64,000 bases of DNA from Glaciihabitans sp. INWT7 (GCF_014217685.1 NZ_CP043653.1:1864419-1928418), one strand, 5' to 3'; positions 18,304 through 28,887 are shown, counted from the first letter of the stretch. The notes: generated by a model from the letters alone, not told the origin. Translations and numbers: made by a program.

Positions 18304-18332
18304 CAGCTAAGAAGGAGCAGGCCGAACAGCAC
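18288..18332 (-). CDS. leuA leader peptide
   Basis: A 14-codon frame, GTG start to TAA, encoding MLFGLLLLSCRDES. Five of the 14 residues are leucine, four of them consecutive. It ends 82 bases before leuA. Leu-rich leader peptides before leuA are known attenuation devices, and the last codons are part of the downstream hairpin. Confidence 0.7.
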   Translation of the reverse strand: MLFGLLLLSCRDES

Positions 18333-18368
18333 AATTCCGAGGATAGCACCGCGCGAGCGGGCAGTCCT

Positions 18369-20828
18369 CTAGCCGCGTCCCCGCAGAAACCGCACGGTCT
18401 GCGAAACGCTGAGTGAGGGCAGATATGCCCGACCGAGAGCCGCGCCGATCGCGGGGAGGGCGAGGGGGTCGGGATAGGCCATGAGCATCGCCTTCAGTTC
18501 GGGCTTGAATTTCTGTTTGAACGTGAAGAGGGATTGGAACCCGTAGACCGGCTCGAGGGTGCGCGCGAGGAAGGCCAGCAGTCGATCGGTGCCGTCGGAT
18601 GCCTCCGACGCCGACTCCCGACGCGCGAGCGGCGCGGCAGACAGGCTCATGAACTCGATTCCCCGCTGCTGCATGAGCAGAGCGGCGGAGGCGATGAGGA
18701 ACTCCATGACCCCGTTCATGCTGCCGGGACGACGCCGCATGAAGTCCAGCGTCCAGCCGACGATCTCACCCTCGCGATAGGTGGGCATCCAACTGGTCAC
18801 GGCCTCGACGACGTCATCGTCCCCGAGGGCGAGCAACACCGCGACATCCGGATCGCGCAGCTCGTCCATGCCCCCGAGGGTGAAGCCGAGCTCCGGCAGC
18901 TTCTTGTCGGCGACCCAGGATTCGGAGATGGCCTCGATCTGGGCGCTGTGGGCGATCGAGAGCTTTGCCCAGCTGGTCCAGACCGCGCGCACTCCGAGGC
19001 GCTCGGCGCGGTTGATCGAGGAACGCACGTCCTGCCAGCTCTTTCCCTGTGTGGAGAAGGTGGCGGGATGCACGATGGTCTCTTCCGCGACCACCATCGT
19101 CGACCAGCCCATCGCCTGGAACTGCGGTTGGAATTCGTCGTCCACGCTGTAGAACACGGGCGTCCATCCGTTGTCGTCGCAGAAGACTGCGAACTGGCGC
19201 ACCGCCCCGGCGGCGAACTCGGCGCGGCCGAGCGGCCCCCCGGTGGTGAGCGCGACTCCGGAGACCACCCGGTACGCCACGGCGGCGCGACCGTCGGCGC
19301 TGAACCAGTAGTCGTTGCCATCCCACAGAGCCATGTGACCGATGGAGCCACCGCCCTCGAGCAGCAGCAGCCGGGCACGGTCACGCTCCTCGAAGCTGTA
19401 GCGATTGCGATCGGAGAAGAAGAGCGGCAGCGTCGCGGCGATGAACACCAGCCAGAAGACGGGCCCGATCCCCTGGTACAGGATGCGGGTGAACGGCGCC
19501 ACCGGGATGAACGGCACCGTCTCGAGACGGAGGAATCCGACCGGCACGAAACGGTCGGGCAGGTCGAGAAGGAGCTGAAGCAGGCTCGGCGCGGGACGAA
19601 ACTGCAGGCGGTCCAGCCATCCGCCACCGAGATAGAGAACACAGAGCACTACGAAGGTGCCCACTACGGTGACGATGAACCGCATCATCGATCGACGCGG
19701 GATCCGCACGGTGAAGTGGCGCAGGTTGATGGCGATGAGCGCAGCGATCACGAGCGGCACGAGCACCGAGACGGCCAAGCGGGCCACGGGCTCGAGCCCG
19801 GAGGCGTAGTCGGAGACGACCTCGTCGCTTCCGAACGCGGGGAGGAACCCGTAGTAGAACGCGGCAACGAGGGCCAGGAACAGGTTGACCGCGATCGCGA
19901 TGAGGGCGGCGCTTCGACGGCCCCTCAGCATGCCGAGAGCGGCGACGATCAGCACGACCAGCGGAAGGGGCGCGAGCAGGACTGTGCCGGGGCCATTGAT
20001 GCTGGCCAGGGCGAGCTGGAGGTGGCACCCGGGTGAGGTCGCATGACCGAGGCAATGGTGGATCACGGTCTGCATGCGTGGCAGCTGGTCGCGGAACAGC
20101 AGGCCGAGCGGATGCAGCGGACCGTAGCGCGCCGGCGTGAAGATGCTCACGAAGGGACCGGCCGCGGTGATCATCAGCAACACTGCGGTGAGGCTCCGCG
20201 CTTCGTAGTGCGAACTGCGGGCCCACCGGGCGGAGGGCAGGGTGCGCGCCAGCACCATCCCCAGTACGAGACCCGCGAGGGCGGCGATGATCCGGAAGAG
20301 GTCTGAGGGCTGGCCAGAGTACAGGAACACGATGATGAGCGCCGCGAATCCAAGCACTCGCACGCGTCGACGCCACAGCGGGCCGGCGAAGGCGCTGGCC
20401 GTGAGAAGCGTGCCAGAGATCGCGGTGAACGGATCGAAGACGATGAACTCCTGGATCCGAACGGCCCAGACTTCCCGGGCGAGCAGGCCGGCCGCCTGCA
20501 GGAGTGTTCCGATCCCGGCGCCGGCATACGCGGTGACGACGAACGCCAGCAGAGTGCGCCACCATCCCATCAGTCGTTCGGCAGCGCCGACCAGGATCAC
20601 CAGTGCCGCGATCGACAGGAGGAGTTCGAACCACCCCGAGGCGAAGAGCACCGAGGTGATGGGCGAGAACGGGTTGTGCGTCTCGAGAAACGCGTCGAGA
20701 CCGGTACCGACCAATGGCCTCAGTCGCACCCGTGGCCCACGAAGCAGCGAACCGGTGACGAAGGCGAGCACGAGCATGAGACCCGCGATCGAGATACTCA
20801 CTCGTCGCTCGGAGATAAAGCGCCTCAT
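18369..20828 (-). CDS. MprF-like aminoacyl-phosphatidylglycerol synthase
   Basis: An 819-residue membrane enzyme. The first ~480 residues hold many transmembrane helices, starting with a rhomboid-like set (VLFASGWFELLLSIAALVIL). The C-terminal ~320 residues are a DUF2156/GNAT-type domain (GNDYWFSADGRAAVAYRVVS through EPVYGFQSLFTFKQKF). The family transfers an amino acid from tRNA onto phosphatidylglycerol or diacylglycerol, lowering surface charge and resisting cationic peptides. Lysine versus alanine cannot be read here. The start overlaps the stop of the upstream esterase gene by one base (TGATG), so the two are co-expressed. Confidence 0.85.
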   Translation of the reverse strand: MRRFISERRVSISIAGLMLVLAFVTGSLLRGPRVRLRPLVGTGLDAFLETHNPFSPITSVLFASGWFELLLSIAALVILVGAAERLMGWWRTLLAFVVTAYAGAGIGTLLQAAGLLAREVWAVRIQEFIVFDPFTAISGTLLTASAFAGPLWRRRVRVLGFAALIIVFLYSGQPSDLFRIIAALAGLVLGMVLARTLPSARWARSSHYEARSLTAVLLMITAAGPFVSIFTPARYGPLHPLGLLFRDQLPRMQTVIHHCLGHATSPGCHLQLALASINGPGTVLLAPLPLVVLIVAALGMLRGRRSAALIAIAVNLFLALVAAFYYGFLPAFGSDEVVSDYASGLEPVARLAVSVLVPLVIAALIAINLRHFTVRIPRRSMMRFIVTVVGTFVVLCVLYLGGGWLDRLQFRPAPSLLQLLLDLPDRFVPVGFLRLETVPFIPVAPFTRILYQGIGPVFWLVFIAATLPLFFSDRNRYSFEERDRARLLLLEGGGSIGHMALWDGNDYWFSADGRAAVAYRVVSGVALTTGGPLGRAEFAAGAVRQFAVFCDDNGWTPVFYSVDDEFQPQFQAMGWSTMVVAEETIVHPATFSTQGKSWQDVRSSINRAERLGVRAVWTSWAKLSIAHSAQIEAISESWVADKKLPELGFTLGGMDELRDPDVAVLLALGDDDVVEAVTSWMPTYREGEIVGWTLDFMRRRPGSMNGVMEFLIASAALLMQQRGIEFMSLSAAPLARRESASEASDGTDRLLAFLARTLEPVYGFQSLFTFKQKFKPELKAMLMAYPDPLALPAIGAALGRAYLPSLSVSQTVRFLRGRG

Positions 20829-22132
20829 CAGAGTCCCCAGCGCGCGGCGAGGATCGGAATACCCTGTCGAAGCGCGAACTGCACGGTATGCCAGTCGTGT
20901 GCGGTGCCCGGAGACTGCTCGTAGTGCACGGTCATGCCCGCGGCCCGGGCCGCATTCGAGACGGTCACCGATGCCGCTCCGTATCGCGTGTCGTTCTGGC
21001 CGACGAAGAAGACCCCGAGGGTATCGCTATAGGGGGCGCCGGCGGCGAGGAGGGCGACCGGCGCCGCGGCGGCATAGGCGGCCGGAGATCCGCCGAAGCC
21101 CTTGGCGACCGTGAGGGCGAGCGAGGTTCGGAACGGCACAAGTTGTCCCGAGATGTCGAAGATGTTGCCGTACAGGGCGTGGAATTTCGCCCCGAGCTGG
21201 ATGGAGCACGTCCCCCCCTGCGAGAACCCTCCGATCGCCCAGTCGGCTCGGGCGGGCAGCACGTGCAGGTGATGAGTGATCCAGTTCGGCACATCCTGCG
21301 TGAGGTAGCTCGCGGAGTTGCCGAGCGCCGAGTCGACACACATCGGATTGAGCTGGGGAGCCCCGAGTTGGTCGGGGATGACCACGATCGGCGCGAGACC
21401 GGCATGCGCTGCCGCGAACTGGTCGAGAATCGTCTCCATGGCGCCGGAGGTGATCAGATTCGACGGCGCACCCGGCTGACCCGAGAGCATCTCGAGCACC
21501 GGAAGTCGCGGCGCACCCGCGACCAGCGCGGCGGGGGGAAGGTAGACCAGGGCGCTGCGGGCGGCGAAGTGCGAGATCGTGGCCGGGATGGTCACGGATC
21601 CCAGGGTTCCCACCTTCGGCATCCCTGCCGGGGCGTGCCAGCTCTGCGCCAGCGTCTCGATGGCCGTGCTGGTGGGGGTCGGCGTGGGAGTGGAGGCCGG
21701 AAGAGCGAGTTTGGCGATCGAACTCACCCCTAGCGCCGAGCCGAGGGTCGGGAACTCCGCGACATCCACGTTCACCCCGATCGCGACGGCGAGCGCGAAC
21801 AGGAAGACGGATGCGCTGCCGAGCACCACACGCCAGGCACGCGCCCGCCACAGGCCCGCGATCGCGAACCCGATGCCGCCGACTCCGAGCGCGAACCAGA
21901 GCCGAGTGATGGGCGTGAGAGCGACGCCGAAGCTGTTCCACACGTCGCTCACCAGCCAGGCGAGTACGAGTCCGACCCCGGCGCCGGCCAGGCCGCCGAG
22001 CAACTGCACCGGCAGCCAGCGACGCAGCGGCCGACGGGTCGCCAGCACCGCGAGAGCGACGAGGGCGAGAGCGTAGACGACGATCGGAAAGGGGCCCGTC
22101 TCGAGACGAAGATCGAGAAATTGTTGCGACAT
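20828..22132 (-). CDS. Membrane-anchored alpha/beta-hydrolase esterase
   Basis: A 434-residue protein with about four N-terminal transmembrane helices (residues 15-125), a Pro/Thr linker (STPTPTPTST) and an extracellular esterase domain of the antigen-85/esterase-D type. WAIGGFSQGGTCS carries the nucleophile (about S304), and GQNDTRYG and GTAHDWH supply probable Asp and His. GAGGGG before the ATG at 22132 fixes the start. It is coupled to the MprF-like gene. In Pseudomonas and Corynebacterium such synthases are paired with a hydrolase that removes the amino acid from the lipid, and I infer the same here. Confidence 0.75.
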   Translation of the reverse strand: MSQQFLDLRLETGPFPIVVYALALVALAVLATRRPLRRWLPVQLLGGLAGAGVGLVLAWLVSDVWNSFGVALTPITRLWFALGVGGIGFAIAGLWRARAWRVVLGSASVFLFALAVAIGVNVDVAEFPTLGSALGVSSIAKLALPASTPTPTPTSTAIETLAQSWHAPAGMPKVGTLGSVTIPATISHFAARSALVYLPPAALVAGAPRLPVLEMLSGQPGAPSNLITSGAMETILDQFAAAHAGLAPIVVIPDQLGAPQLNPMCVDSALGNSASYLTQDVPNWITHHLHVLPARADWAIGGFSQGGTCSIQLGAKFHALYGNIFDISGQLVPFRTSLALTVAKGFGGSPAAYAAAAPVALLAAGAPYSDTLGVFFVGQNDTRYGAASVTVSNAARAAGMTVHYEQSPGTAHDWHTVQFALRQGIPILAARWGL

Positions 22133-22283
22133 CGGGTTCCCCTCACACACACGCAGCAGTTGCGCACGCTCATTATGGGCACGCCACCGGGAGCCGAAAC
22201 GGGCCTTAGCGCCTCCCTGTGAGAGCCCTCAGCAAAATCGGGCGCTTAGCTGGTCGGCGGCTGTGACCGCCGACCAAACCTCA

Positions 22284-23677
22284 CTATTCCACCGCGAGTG
22301 CCGCGACCGGAGCGATCCGCGTCGCCCGACGAGACGGAGCGACGGAGGCCACCAGCGTGAGCACCGCCGCAGCCACGGCCAGGATCCCGAGAAGCGCGAG
22401 AGGGATCGCGGGAAGCACGATGCCCGGCGACCCGGAGATCGAACCGAGCAGCGACTGGGCACCCGCCCAGCCGTAGAAGGTACCGAGAACGAGACCGACG
22501 AGCACTGCCGTGACAGTCAGCTGCGCGCTCTCGGCGAGGATCATCGCGCGCACCTGTCGAGCAGTGAAGCCGAGTGCGCGAAGCAGCCCGAGTTCCCTGG
22601 TGCGCTGCAACACGCTCATGGAGAGGTTGTTCACCATTCCGACGGCGGCGATGAGGGCGCTGAATCCCATGAGCACCGAGAACACGACAACCGTCACCGT
22701 GAGGGTCTGGTCGACTCCCTGATAGACCTCCGGCTCGACCTTCTGCGCATTAGTGATGATCACCTGATAGCTCTCGACACAGACCGCGAACATCGTGATC
22801 AGGGTCACCCCGATCACGAGGCCGATCGTGGTGCGCGAACTGCGTTCGGGGTAGCGCACCGCGTTCTCTGCAGCGAGCCTGGCCGGCGCGCTGCGTCCGA
22901 ACATCCGCCCGGTGAGTCTCAGGGCGACCGGCATCACCAGCGGGGAGCCGAGCACGAGCCCGGTGAACGAGAAGAGTCCCCCGACGACCCCGACGAGCAC
23001 CCCGAGAGGGCTCACCAGTCCGATGAGCATGCCGAGCACGAGCAGAGCTCCCCCGAATGCGAAGAAGACGATGGCTACGACGGAGCGTCCCCGACCTCCC
23101 GCGGCCTCGTCGAGCGACTTCTCCACCGCTCCCCCCGTCGCTTGCATCGGGGAGACCCGCAATACCCGGCGGGAGCCGATCCACGACGCCAGCCAGGTCG
23201 TGAGCACCACCGCGACGATCGGTAGGGCGATCACCGGGCCGACATAGCTGTAGGGATGCGCGGGCACGACCCCGGTCGCCACCGATACGCTGACGAGCCC
23301 GATCGTGACCACGGTGCCGATGACGGCACCGATCGCGGAGCCCACCGCGCCGACGACCAGACCCTCGCGGGCCACCGCCCGTCGCTGGTCCGAAGCGCTC
23401 GATCCGATGAGGCGATAGAGCGCGATCGTGCGGGTTCGCCCGGCGATGATCGTGGCGAAGGTGTTCGCCGTGACGATCGACCCCACGTAGACCGCGATGA
23501 CGATGAAGACCGACGCGACGATCTGCAACATGACCGCGACGTTGGCGCTCGAACCGGTGACACTGTCTGCCGAGAGAACCTGCGCGAGCACGCCGGTCGT
23601 CTCGAGCAGGCAGACGCCGAAGGCAGAGCTCAGCGCAGCCACGAGCGCGCTCGGGAGCTGTTCTGCGAGAGGACGCC

Positions 23678-23681
<4 letters not shown>
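22284..23681 (-). CDS. ABC transporter permease, FtsX/MacB type
   Basis: A 465-residue permease with FtsX-like architecture. Helices near residues 50-75, 105-135 and 150-175 form one block; three more near residues 345-455 follow a large middle region (EPEVYQGVDQTLTVTVVVFS). Such permeases pair with a LolD/MacB-type ATPase for lipoprotein or peptide export or mechanotransmission, often in antibiotic defence. The start overlaps the ATPase stop by 4 bases (ATGA). Confidence 0.85.
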
Positions 23682-24439
<758 letters not shown>

Positions 24440-24445
24440 GCTTCG

Positions 24446-24451
24446 ACGCTA
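24446..24451 (-). promoter_or_regulatory. -10 box, leaderless start of ABC ATPase
   Basis: TAGCGT, exactly 6 nt before the ATG at 24439; the likely target promoter of the adjacent response regulator. Confidence 0.55.
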
Positions 24452-24538
24452 CGGTCGCGTCTGTCGGCGGGCATCCGGCGCAGGTCTCGGTAGCCGTACA
24501 TCCAGCGGATGACCTTGTGGGGGCTCGGGGCCGTCGCC

Positions 24539-25204
24539 TCAGGCGTTCAAGCCGTTCTCGAAGGCGAAGACCACCAGTTGCACGCGATCGCGAAGACCCA
24601 GCTTGCCGAGAATGCGGCTGATGTGGGTCTTCACCGTCGCCTCACTCAGGTATTCGCCCGACGCGATCTCGGAGTTGCTCAACCCGCGAGCTGCGAGCTG
24701 GAAGATGTCGCGCTCCCGGGCGGTCAGCTGACCGAACGCCGCCGGCGTCTCGGGCTGCGCCCCGGCCGGAGCGAAGTGCTCGAAGAGTTCCCGCGTGGCG
24801 GATGCCGCGATCACGGCGTTGCCCGCATGCACGGTGCGGATCGCCGCGAGCAGGAACTCGGGGTCGGCGTCCTTCAGCACGAAACCGCTCGCTCCCCCAC
24901 GGATCGCCCGGGTGGCGGCCTCATCGAGATCGAAGGTGGTGAGGACGATGATGCGGGGAAGGCTGCCTCCCCGGGCATCCGCTCTCTTGAGCACCTCGGT
25001 GGTGGCCGCGATGCCGTCCATCACGGGCATGCGGATGTCCATCAGGATCACATCCGGTCGGGTCTCGGCGGCCATCGCCACGGCCTCGAGACCGTCCCCG
25101 GCCTCCCCCACTACTTCGAGGTCGGGCTGGGAATCGATGAGCATCCGCACGCCGGCGCGGAAGAGTGATTGGTCGTCGACGAGGCCGACGCGGATGACAC
25201 TCAC
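24539..25204 (-). CDS. NarL/LuxR-type response regulator
   Basis: A 221-residue regulator. VIRVGLVDDQSLFRAGVRML begins the receiver domain, and VILMDIRMP carries the phospho-acceptor (about D56). LTARERDIFQLAARGLSNSE opens the LuxR helix-turn-helix. The GTG at 25204 overlaps the kinase stop as GTGA, giving a coupled pair. It probably controls the ABC exporter downstream, a common arrangement for cell-envelope stress modules. Confidence 0.92.
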   Translation of the reverse strand: MSVIRVGLVDDQSLFRAGVRMLIDSQPDLEVVGEAGDGLEAVAMAAETRPDVILMDIRMPVMDGIAATTEVLKRADARGGSLPRIIVLTTFDLDEAATRAIRGGASGFVLKDADPEFLLAAIRTVHAGNAVIAASATRELFEHFAPAGAQPETPAAFGQLTARERDIFQLAARGLSNSEIASGEYLSEATVKTHISRILGKLGLRDRVQLVVFAFENGLNA

Positions 25205-26376
25205 CCCGGCACCGCTTCGAGGCTCAGCGGAATTGTGGCGGTGACGACCCATCGACCTTCGTCGACCCCTGCCGAGAATGCGCCACCGACCAGCACAGTC
25301 CGTTCGCGCATTCCCGCGAGACCATGCCCACCGGGGTGGGCGTCGTCGCCAGCGCGCGGGGCGTCGAGCGCGCTCGAAATCACCAGCCGGAGCGCATCTG
25401 CCTTCCAGGCGAAGATCAGCCGCACCTCGCGTTCGGTGTCGCCGTGGCGTAACGCATTCGTGAGGGACTCCTGGGTGATGCGATAGACCGCGAGCTGCTG
25501 CGCCGTGGCGAGTGGCCTCTCTTCACCAACGGACTCGCGGCTCAGAATGAGACCCGAACTTCGCAACTGGTCGACGAGCGCATCGAGATCCCCCAGCATC
25601 GGCTGCGGTGTTTCGCCCTGGCTGTGGCGCAACTGCCCCAGCAGGATGCGCACGTCGCCGAGAGCCTCCCGCGCGGTCGTGGAGATGGTGGTGAGAGCCA
25701 GGTCGACCGCCTCCGGATCTGATTCCCTGGCATAGCGCGCGCCATCCGCCTGGGCGATCACCACCGCGAGAGAGTGGGCGACGACGTCGTGCATGTCGCG
25801 CGCGATGCGGTTGCGCTCCTGCTCGACGATGACATCTTGTTCGGCCTCGACCTGGGCAGCGCGGCTCTGCCGCGACCGACGCACCGTGCGGGCGAGCAGT
25901 CCGAGAGTCCAGGACAGCCCGAGTGCGGCGAGACAGCCGAAGAACAGCAGCAGGCTGCTGGAGAACATCGACGGGTTCGACATCACGTTGCCGAGCAGGT
26001 TTCGTCCGCCGTTGAAGAGCACCAGGTAGAGGGTTGCGGTGACCGAGCCCAGAATCGCGGAACCGAGCCCGACCCAGCGCAGTAGGCGACCTCCGTAGGA
26101 GGCCGTGGTGAAGAGGATCGCCAGCACCGCGAGATCGTAGAACTGCGGAGACTCGAGCGAAGACGCCATCTGCAGGATCGCGCCCGCCCAGGCGCCGCCG
26201 AGGGCGAGCGCGGGACTCAGCCGGCGAAGTGCGAGAGCCGCAACGAAGATCAGCGCGACGACGAGAGAGGGCAGCACGTCGCCGACGCTCGACAGGCTGG
26301 CCAGCTGCAGCAGCAGGAACGCAGCCGCGAAAGCCAGGTCGGCGATGACCTGGTAGCGACGAAGCGTGCGGAACAT
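25201..26376 (-). CDS. Sensor histidine kinase, DesK/NarX-like
   Basis: A 391-residue kinase. Residues 1-165 hold about five or six transmembrane helices without an obvious extracellular sensor domain. RIARDMHDVVAHSLAV contains the HisKA_3 phospho-histidine (about H196). SLTNALRHG is the N-box and HPGGHGLAGMRERTVLVGG the G-box of the ATPase domain. A membrane-only input suggests sensing within the bilayer or by protein contact. GGAGGG directly abuts the ATG at 26376 and is better read as the spacer of a leaderless promoter. Confidence 0.9.
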   Translation of the reverse strand: MFRTLRRYQVIADLAFAAAFLLLQLASLSSVGDVLPSLVVALIFVAALALRRLSPALALGGAWAGAILQMASSLESPQFYDLAVLAILFTTASYGGRLLRWVGLGSAILGSVTATLYLVLFNGGRNLLGNVMSNPSMFSSSLLLFFGCLAALGLSWTLGLLARTVRRSRQSRAAQVEAEQDVIVEQERNRIARDMHDVVAHSLAVVIAQADGARYARESDPEAVDLALTTISTTAREALGDVRILLGQLRHSQGETPQPMLGDLDALVDQLRSSGLILSRESVGEERPLATAQQLAVYRITQESLTNALRHGDTEREVRLIFAWKADALRLVISSALDAPRAGDDAHPGGHGLAGMRERTVLVGGAFSAGVDEGRWVVTATIPLSLEAVPG

Positions 26377-26382
26377 CCCTCC

Positions 26383-26388
26383 ACCGTA
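26383..26388 (-). promoter_or_regulatory. -10 box, leaderless start of histidine kinase
   Basis: TACGGT, exactly 6 nt before the ATG at 26376. Confidence 0.55.
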
Positions 26389-26460
26389 AGCGGCACGCGC
26401 GGACTCCGGGCAGATCGCGCCGGAAATCATCCTCGCGATGTACCCATCGACCAAGCGTCC

Positions 26461-27378
26461 CTAGAAGCCCAGGCGACCCAACTGTTTGGGGTCTCGCTGC
26501 CAGTCCTTCGCCACCTTCACGCGGATCGACAGGAAGACCTGCTTGCCGACCAGCGGCTCGATCTGGGCGCGGGCGCGGGCGCCGACATCCGCGAGTCTCG
26601 ATCCCTGGTGACCGATGATGATGCCCTTCTGGCTGTCGCGCTCGACGAAGAGGTTGGCGTAGATCTCCACGAGGTCCTTGTCGTCCCGCTCGATGATGTC
26701 GTCGATGGTCACGGCGATCGAGTGCGGCAGTTCGTCTTCCACGCCCTCGAGCACGGCCTCCCGCACGAGTTCGCTGATGCGCGCCTCGAGGCCCTCCTCG
26801 GTGACCGCGTCGGCGGGATACAGCGCCTCCGAGACAGGGAGCAGCTTGATGAGTTCGGCCGCGAGCGTGTCGAGCTGGATGCGGCTGGATGCCGACACGG
26901 GGATGATCGCCTCCCAGTCGCGCAGCTCCGACACCGCGAGCAGCTGTGCGGCCACCTGCGGCCGGGAGGTGGCGTCGATCTTGGTGACGATCGCCACCTT
27001 CTTCGCGCGGGGGAAGGAGTCGAGCTGCTCGTTGATGTAGCGGTCGCCCGGACCGATCTTCTCGTCCGCCGGCATGCAGAATGCCACGACGTCCACGTCG
27101 CCGAGTGTCGTCTGGACGATGCTGTTGAGCCGTTCCCCGAGCAGCGTGCGTGGGCGGTGCATCCCCGGTGTGTCCACCAGAATCAGTTGCCCGTCGGCGT
27201 AGTGGGCGATTCCCCGGATGGCACGGCGCGTGGTCTGCGGCTTCGACGAGGTGATCGCCACCTTCTCCCCCACCAGTGCATTGGTAAGCGTGGATTTGCC
27301 CACGTTCGGACGCCCGACGAAGGACACGAACCCCGCCCGGAACTCCGAGGGGTTGTCATTGTTCAGCGACACGCTCAA
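26461..27378 (-). CDS. era: GTPase Era
   Basis: Binds the 3' end of 16S rRNA and helps 30S maturation. The 305-residue protein has G1 GRPNVGKST, G2/G3 TTRRAIRGI and DTPGMHRP, G4 TKID, and a C-terminal KH domain (about residues 205-305, with KGIIIGHQGSRL). The first possible start is TTG 27378, overlapping the corC stop; GTG 27372 is an alternative two codons in. It is the last gene of the hrcA-to-era run. Confidence 0.95.
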   Translation of the reverse strand: MSVSLNNDNPSEFRAGFVSFVGRPNVGKSTLTNALVGEKVAITSSKPQTTRRAIRGIAHYADGQLILVDTPGMHRPRTLLGERLNSIVQTTLGDVDVVAFCMPADEKIGPGDRYINEQLDSFPRAKKVAIVTKIDATSRPQVAAQLLAVSELRDWEAIIPVSASSRIQLDTLAAELIKLLPVSEALYPADAVTEEGLEARISELVREAVLEGVEDELPHSIAVTIDDIIERDDKDLVEIYANLFVERDSQKGIIIGHQGSRLADVGARARAQIEPLVGKQVFLSIRVKVAKDWQRDPKQLGRLGF

Positions 27379-28880
27379 TCACCGTCTTCTGTTGATGTGG
27401 ATACTGTGGCCTTCGGCTTTTCCCGCTCGGACTCCCTGGCCTTGGAGTCCCTGGGCTTCGGCTCTTTCGGCGCCTTGGGCATCGACTCCCTGGCCTTCGA
27501 ATCCTTCGGCCTGGATTCCTTGGGCTCTTTCGGTTCCTTCGGCTCCTTGGACTCCTTGAGCTTCGTCTCCTTGAGCTCCTTCTGCTTCGATTCCTTCGCC
27601 TTCGGCGGGTTGAACGCGGCCATGGCGTCACTGAGCGCCTGGTCCCGCTCGACGAGCACCGTGCTCAGCCGTTTGCGCCGTCCCTCCGTGCGCTCGGCGG
27701 TGAGAATGAGACCGGAGATGGTCGCGACCGAGCCAGGCAACGGAAGGCGACCGAGCGCCTTCGTGATCAGCCCGCCGACCGAATCTACGTCGTCGTCATC
27801 GAGGTCGAGCTCGAAGAGCTCCCCGAGCTCGTCGACCGGAAGGCGCGCACTCACCCGGAAGCGGCCGTCACCCAGGTCTTCGATCTCGATCACCTCGTGG
27901 TCGTATTCGTCCGAGATGTCGCCGACCAGTTCCTCGATCAGGTCCTCGAGGGTCACGAGACCGGCGATGCCGCCGTATTCGTCGACGACCATCGCGAGAT
28001 GGTTGGATTCGAGCTGCATCTGGCGCAGCGTGTCATCCGCCTTCTTCGACTCCGGGATGAACAGGGCGGGGCGCACGAGCGAGTCAAGAGTCACCGAGTC
28101 GAGCCCCTTCGGCCGCTCATAGCTCAGCCGGGCGACATCCCGCAGATAGAGCACACCGATCACTTCGTCGACATCCACCCCGATCACGGGCACCCGGGAT
28201 ACTCCGCGAGAGAGGAAGAGCCCCATCGCCGCACCGATCGACTCGTCGCTGTCGATCGTCACCATGTCGGTACGTGGGATCATCACCTCACGCACGACCG
28301 TGTCGCTGAATTCGAAGATCGAGTGGATGAGTTCGCGATCGTCTTCCTCGAGCACGTCGAGCTCCGTGGCTTCGTCCACCATGCTCAGCAGCTGCTCCTC
28401 CGAGGAGAAGGTCGCGGTGCGGCCCGGAGTGACCCGGTTTCCGATCGCGACCAGGGCGGCGGCCACCGGCCCGAGGAACAGGCGAATGGCGTGCACCGTC
28501 CATGCGCTCACCCGCACCACCGCTCGGGCGTGAACCCGCCCGACGCTGCGCGGGCTGGACCCGACGAGCACGAAGGATGCCACGGTCATGATGAACGCCG
28601 AGGCGAGCAGCGCCCACCACCACTCCGTGAACACATAAGCGAATGCGAGAGTGACGAGCACGGCGGCGGTTGTCTCGGCGACCACCCGCATGAAGTTGAC
28701 GGCGTTCACGTGCGCCCCGACATCCGCGGCTATGGCGACGAGGGACTTCCGGGCCCGCGAGGTCGAGGCGATCTCCAGAAGGTCTGCGCGCGACAGAACG
28801 CTGAGGGCGGCGTCGGCCGCGGCGAGGAGTCCGCCGAAGATCACCAGCAGGACAGCCACGCTGACGAAGAGCGGAATCAT
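27375..28880 (-). CDS. CorC/HlyC hemolysin-family CBS protein
   Basis: A 501-residue membrane protein. A DUF21/CNNM transmembrane domain (about 1-170) is followed by two CBS domains (about 195-325, starting EVMIPRTDMVTIDSD) and a CorC_HlyC domain (about 335-425). Family members are implicated in magnesium/cobalt efflux. The last ~70 residues are a charged low-complexity tail of KES, KEP and KAR repeats (KESKEPKEPKEPKESRP), encoded by a visibly repetitive stretch at about 27410-27600. The gene lies between ybeY and era, a conserved actinobacterial position. Confidence 0.9.
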   Translation of the reverse strand: MIPLFVSVAVLLVIFGGLLAAADAALSVLSRADLLEIASTSRARKSLVAIAADVGAHVNAVNFMRVVAETTAAVLVTLAFAYVFTEWWWALLASAFIMTVASFVLVGSSPRSVGRVHARAVVRVSAWTVHAIRLFLGPVAAALVAIGNRVTPGRTATFSSEEQLLSMVDEATELDVLEEDDRELIHSIFEFSDTVVREVMIPRTDMVTIDSDESIGAAMGLFLSRGVSRVPVIGVDVDEVIGVLYLRDVARLSYERPKGLDSVTLDSLVRPALFIPESKKADDTLRQMQLESNHLAMVVDEYGGIAGLVTLEDLIEELVGDISDEYDHEVIEIEDLGDGRFRVSARLPVDELGELFELDLDDDDVDSVGGLITKALGRLPLPGSVATISGLILTAERTEGRRKRLSTVLVERDQALSDAMAAFNPPKAKESKQKELKETKLKESKEPKEPKEPKESRPKDSKARESMPKAPKEPKPRDSKARESEREKPKATVSTSTEDGD

Positions 28881-28887
28881 GGCGAGA

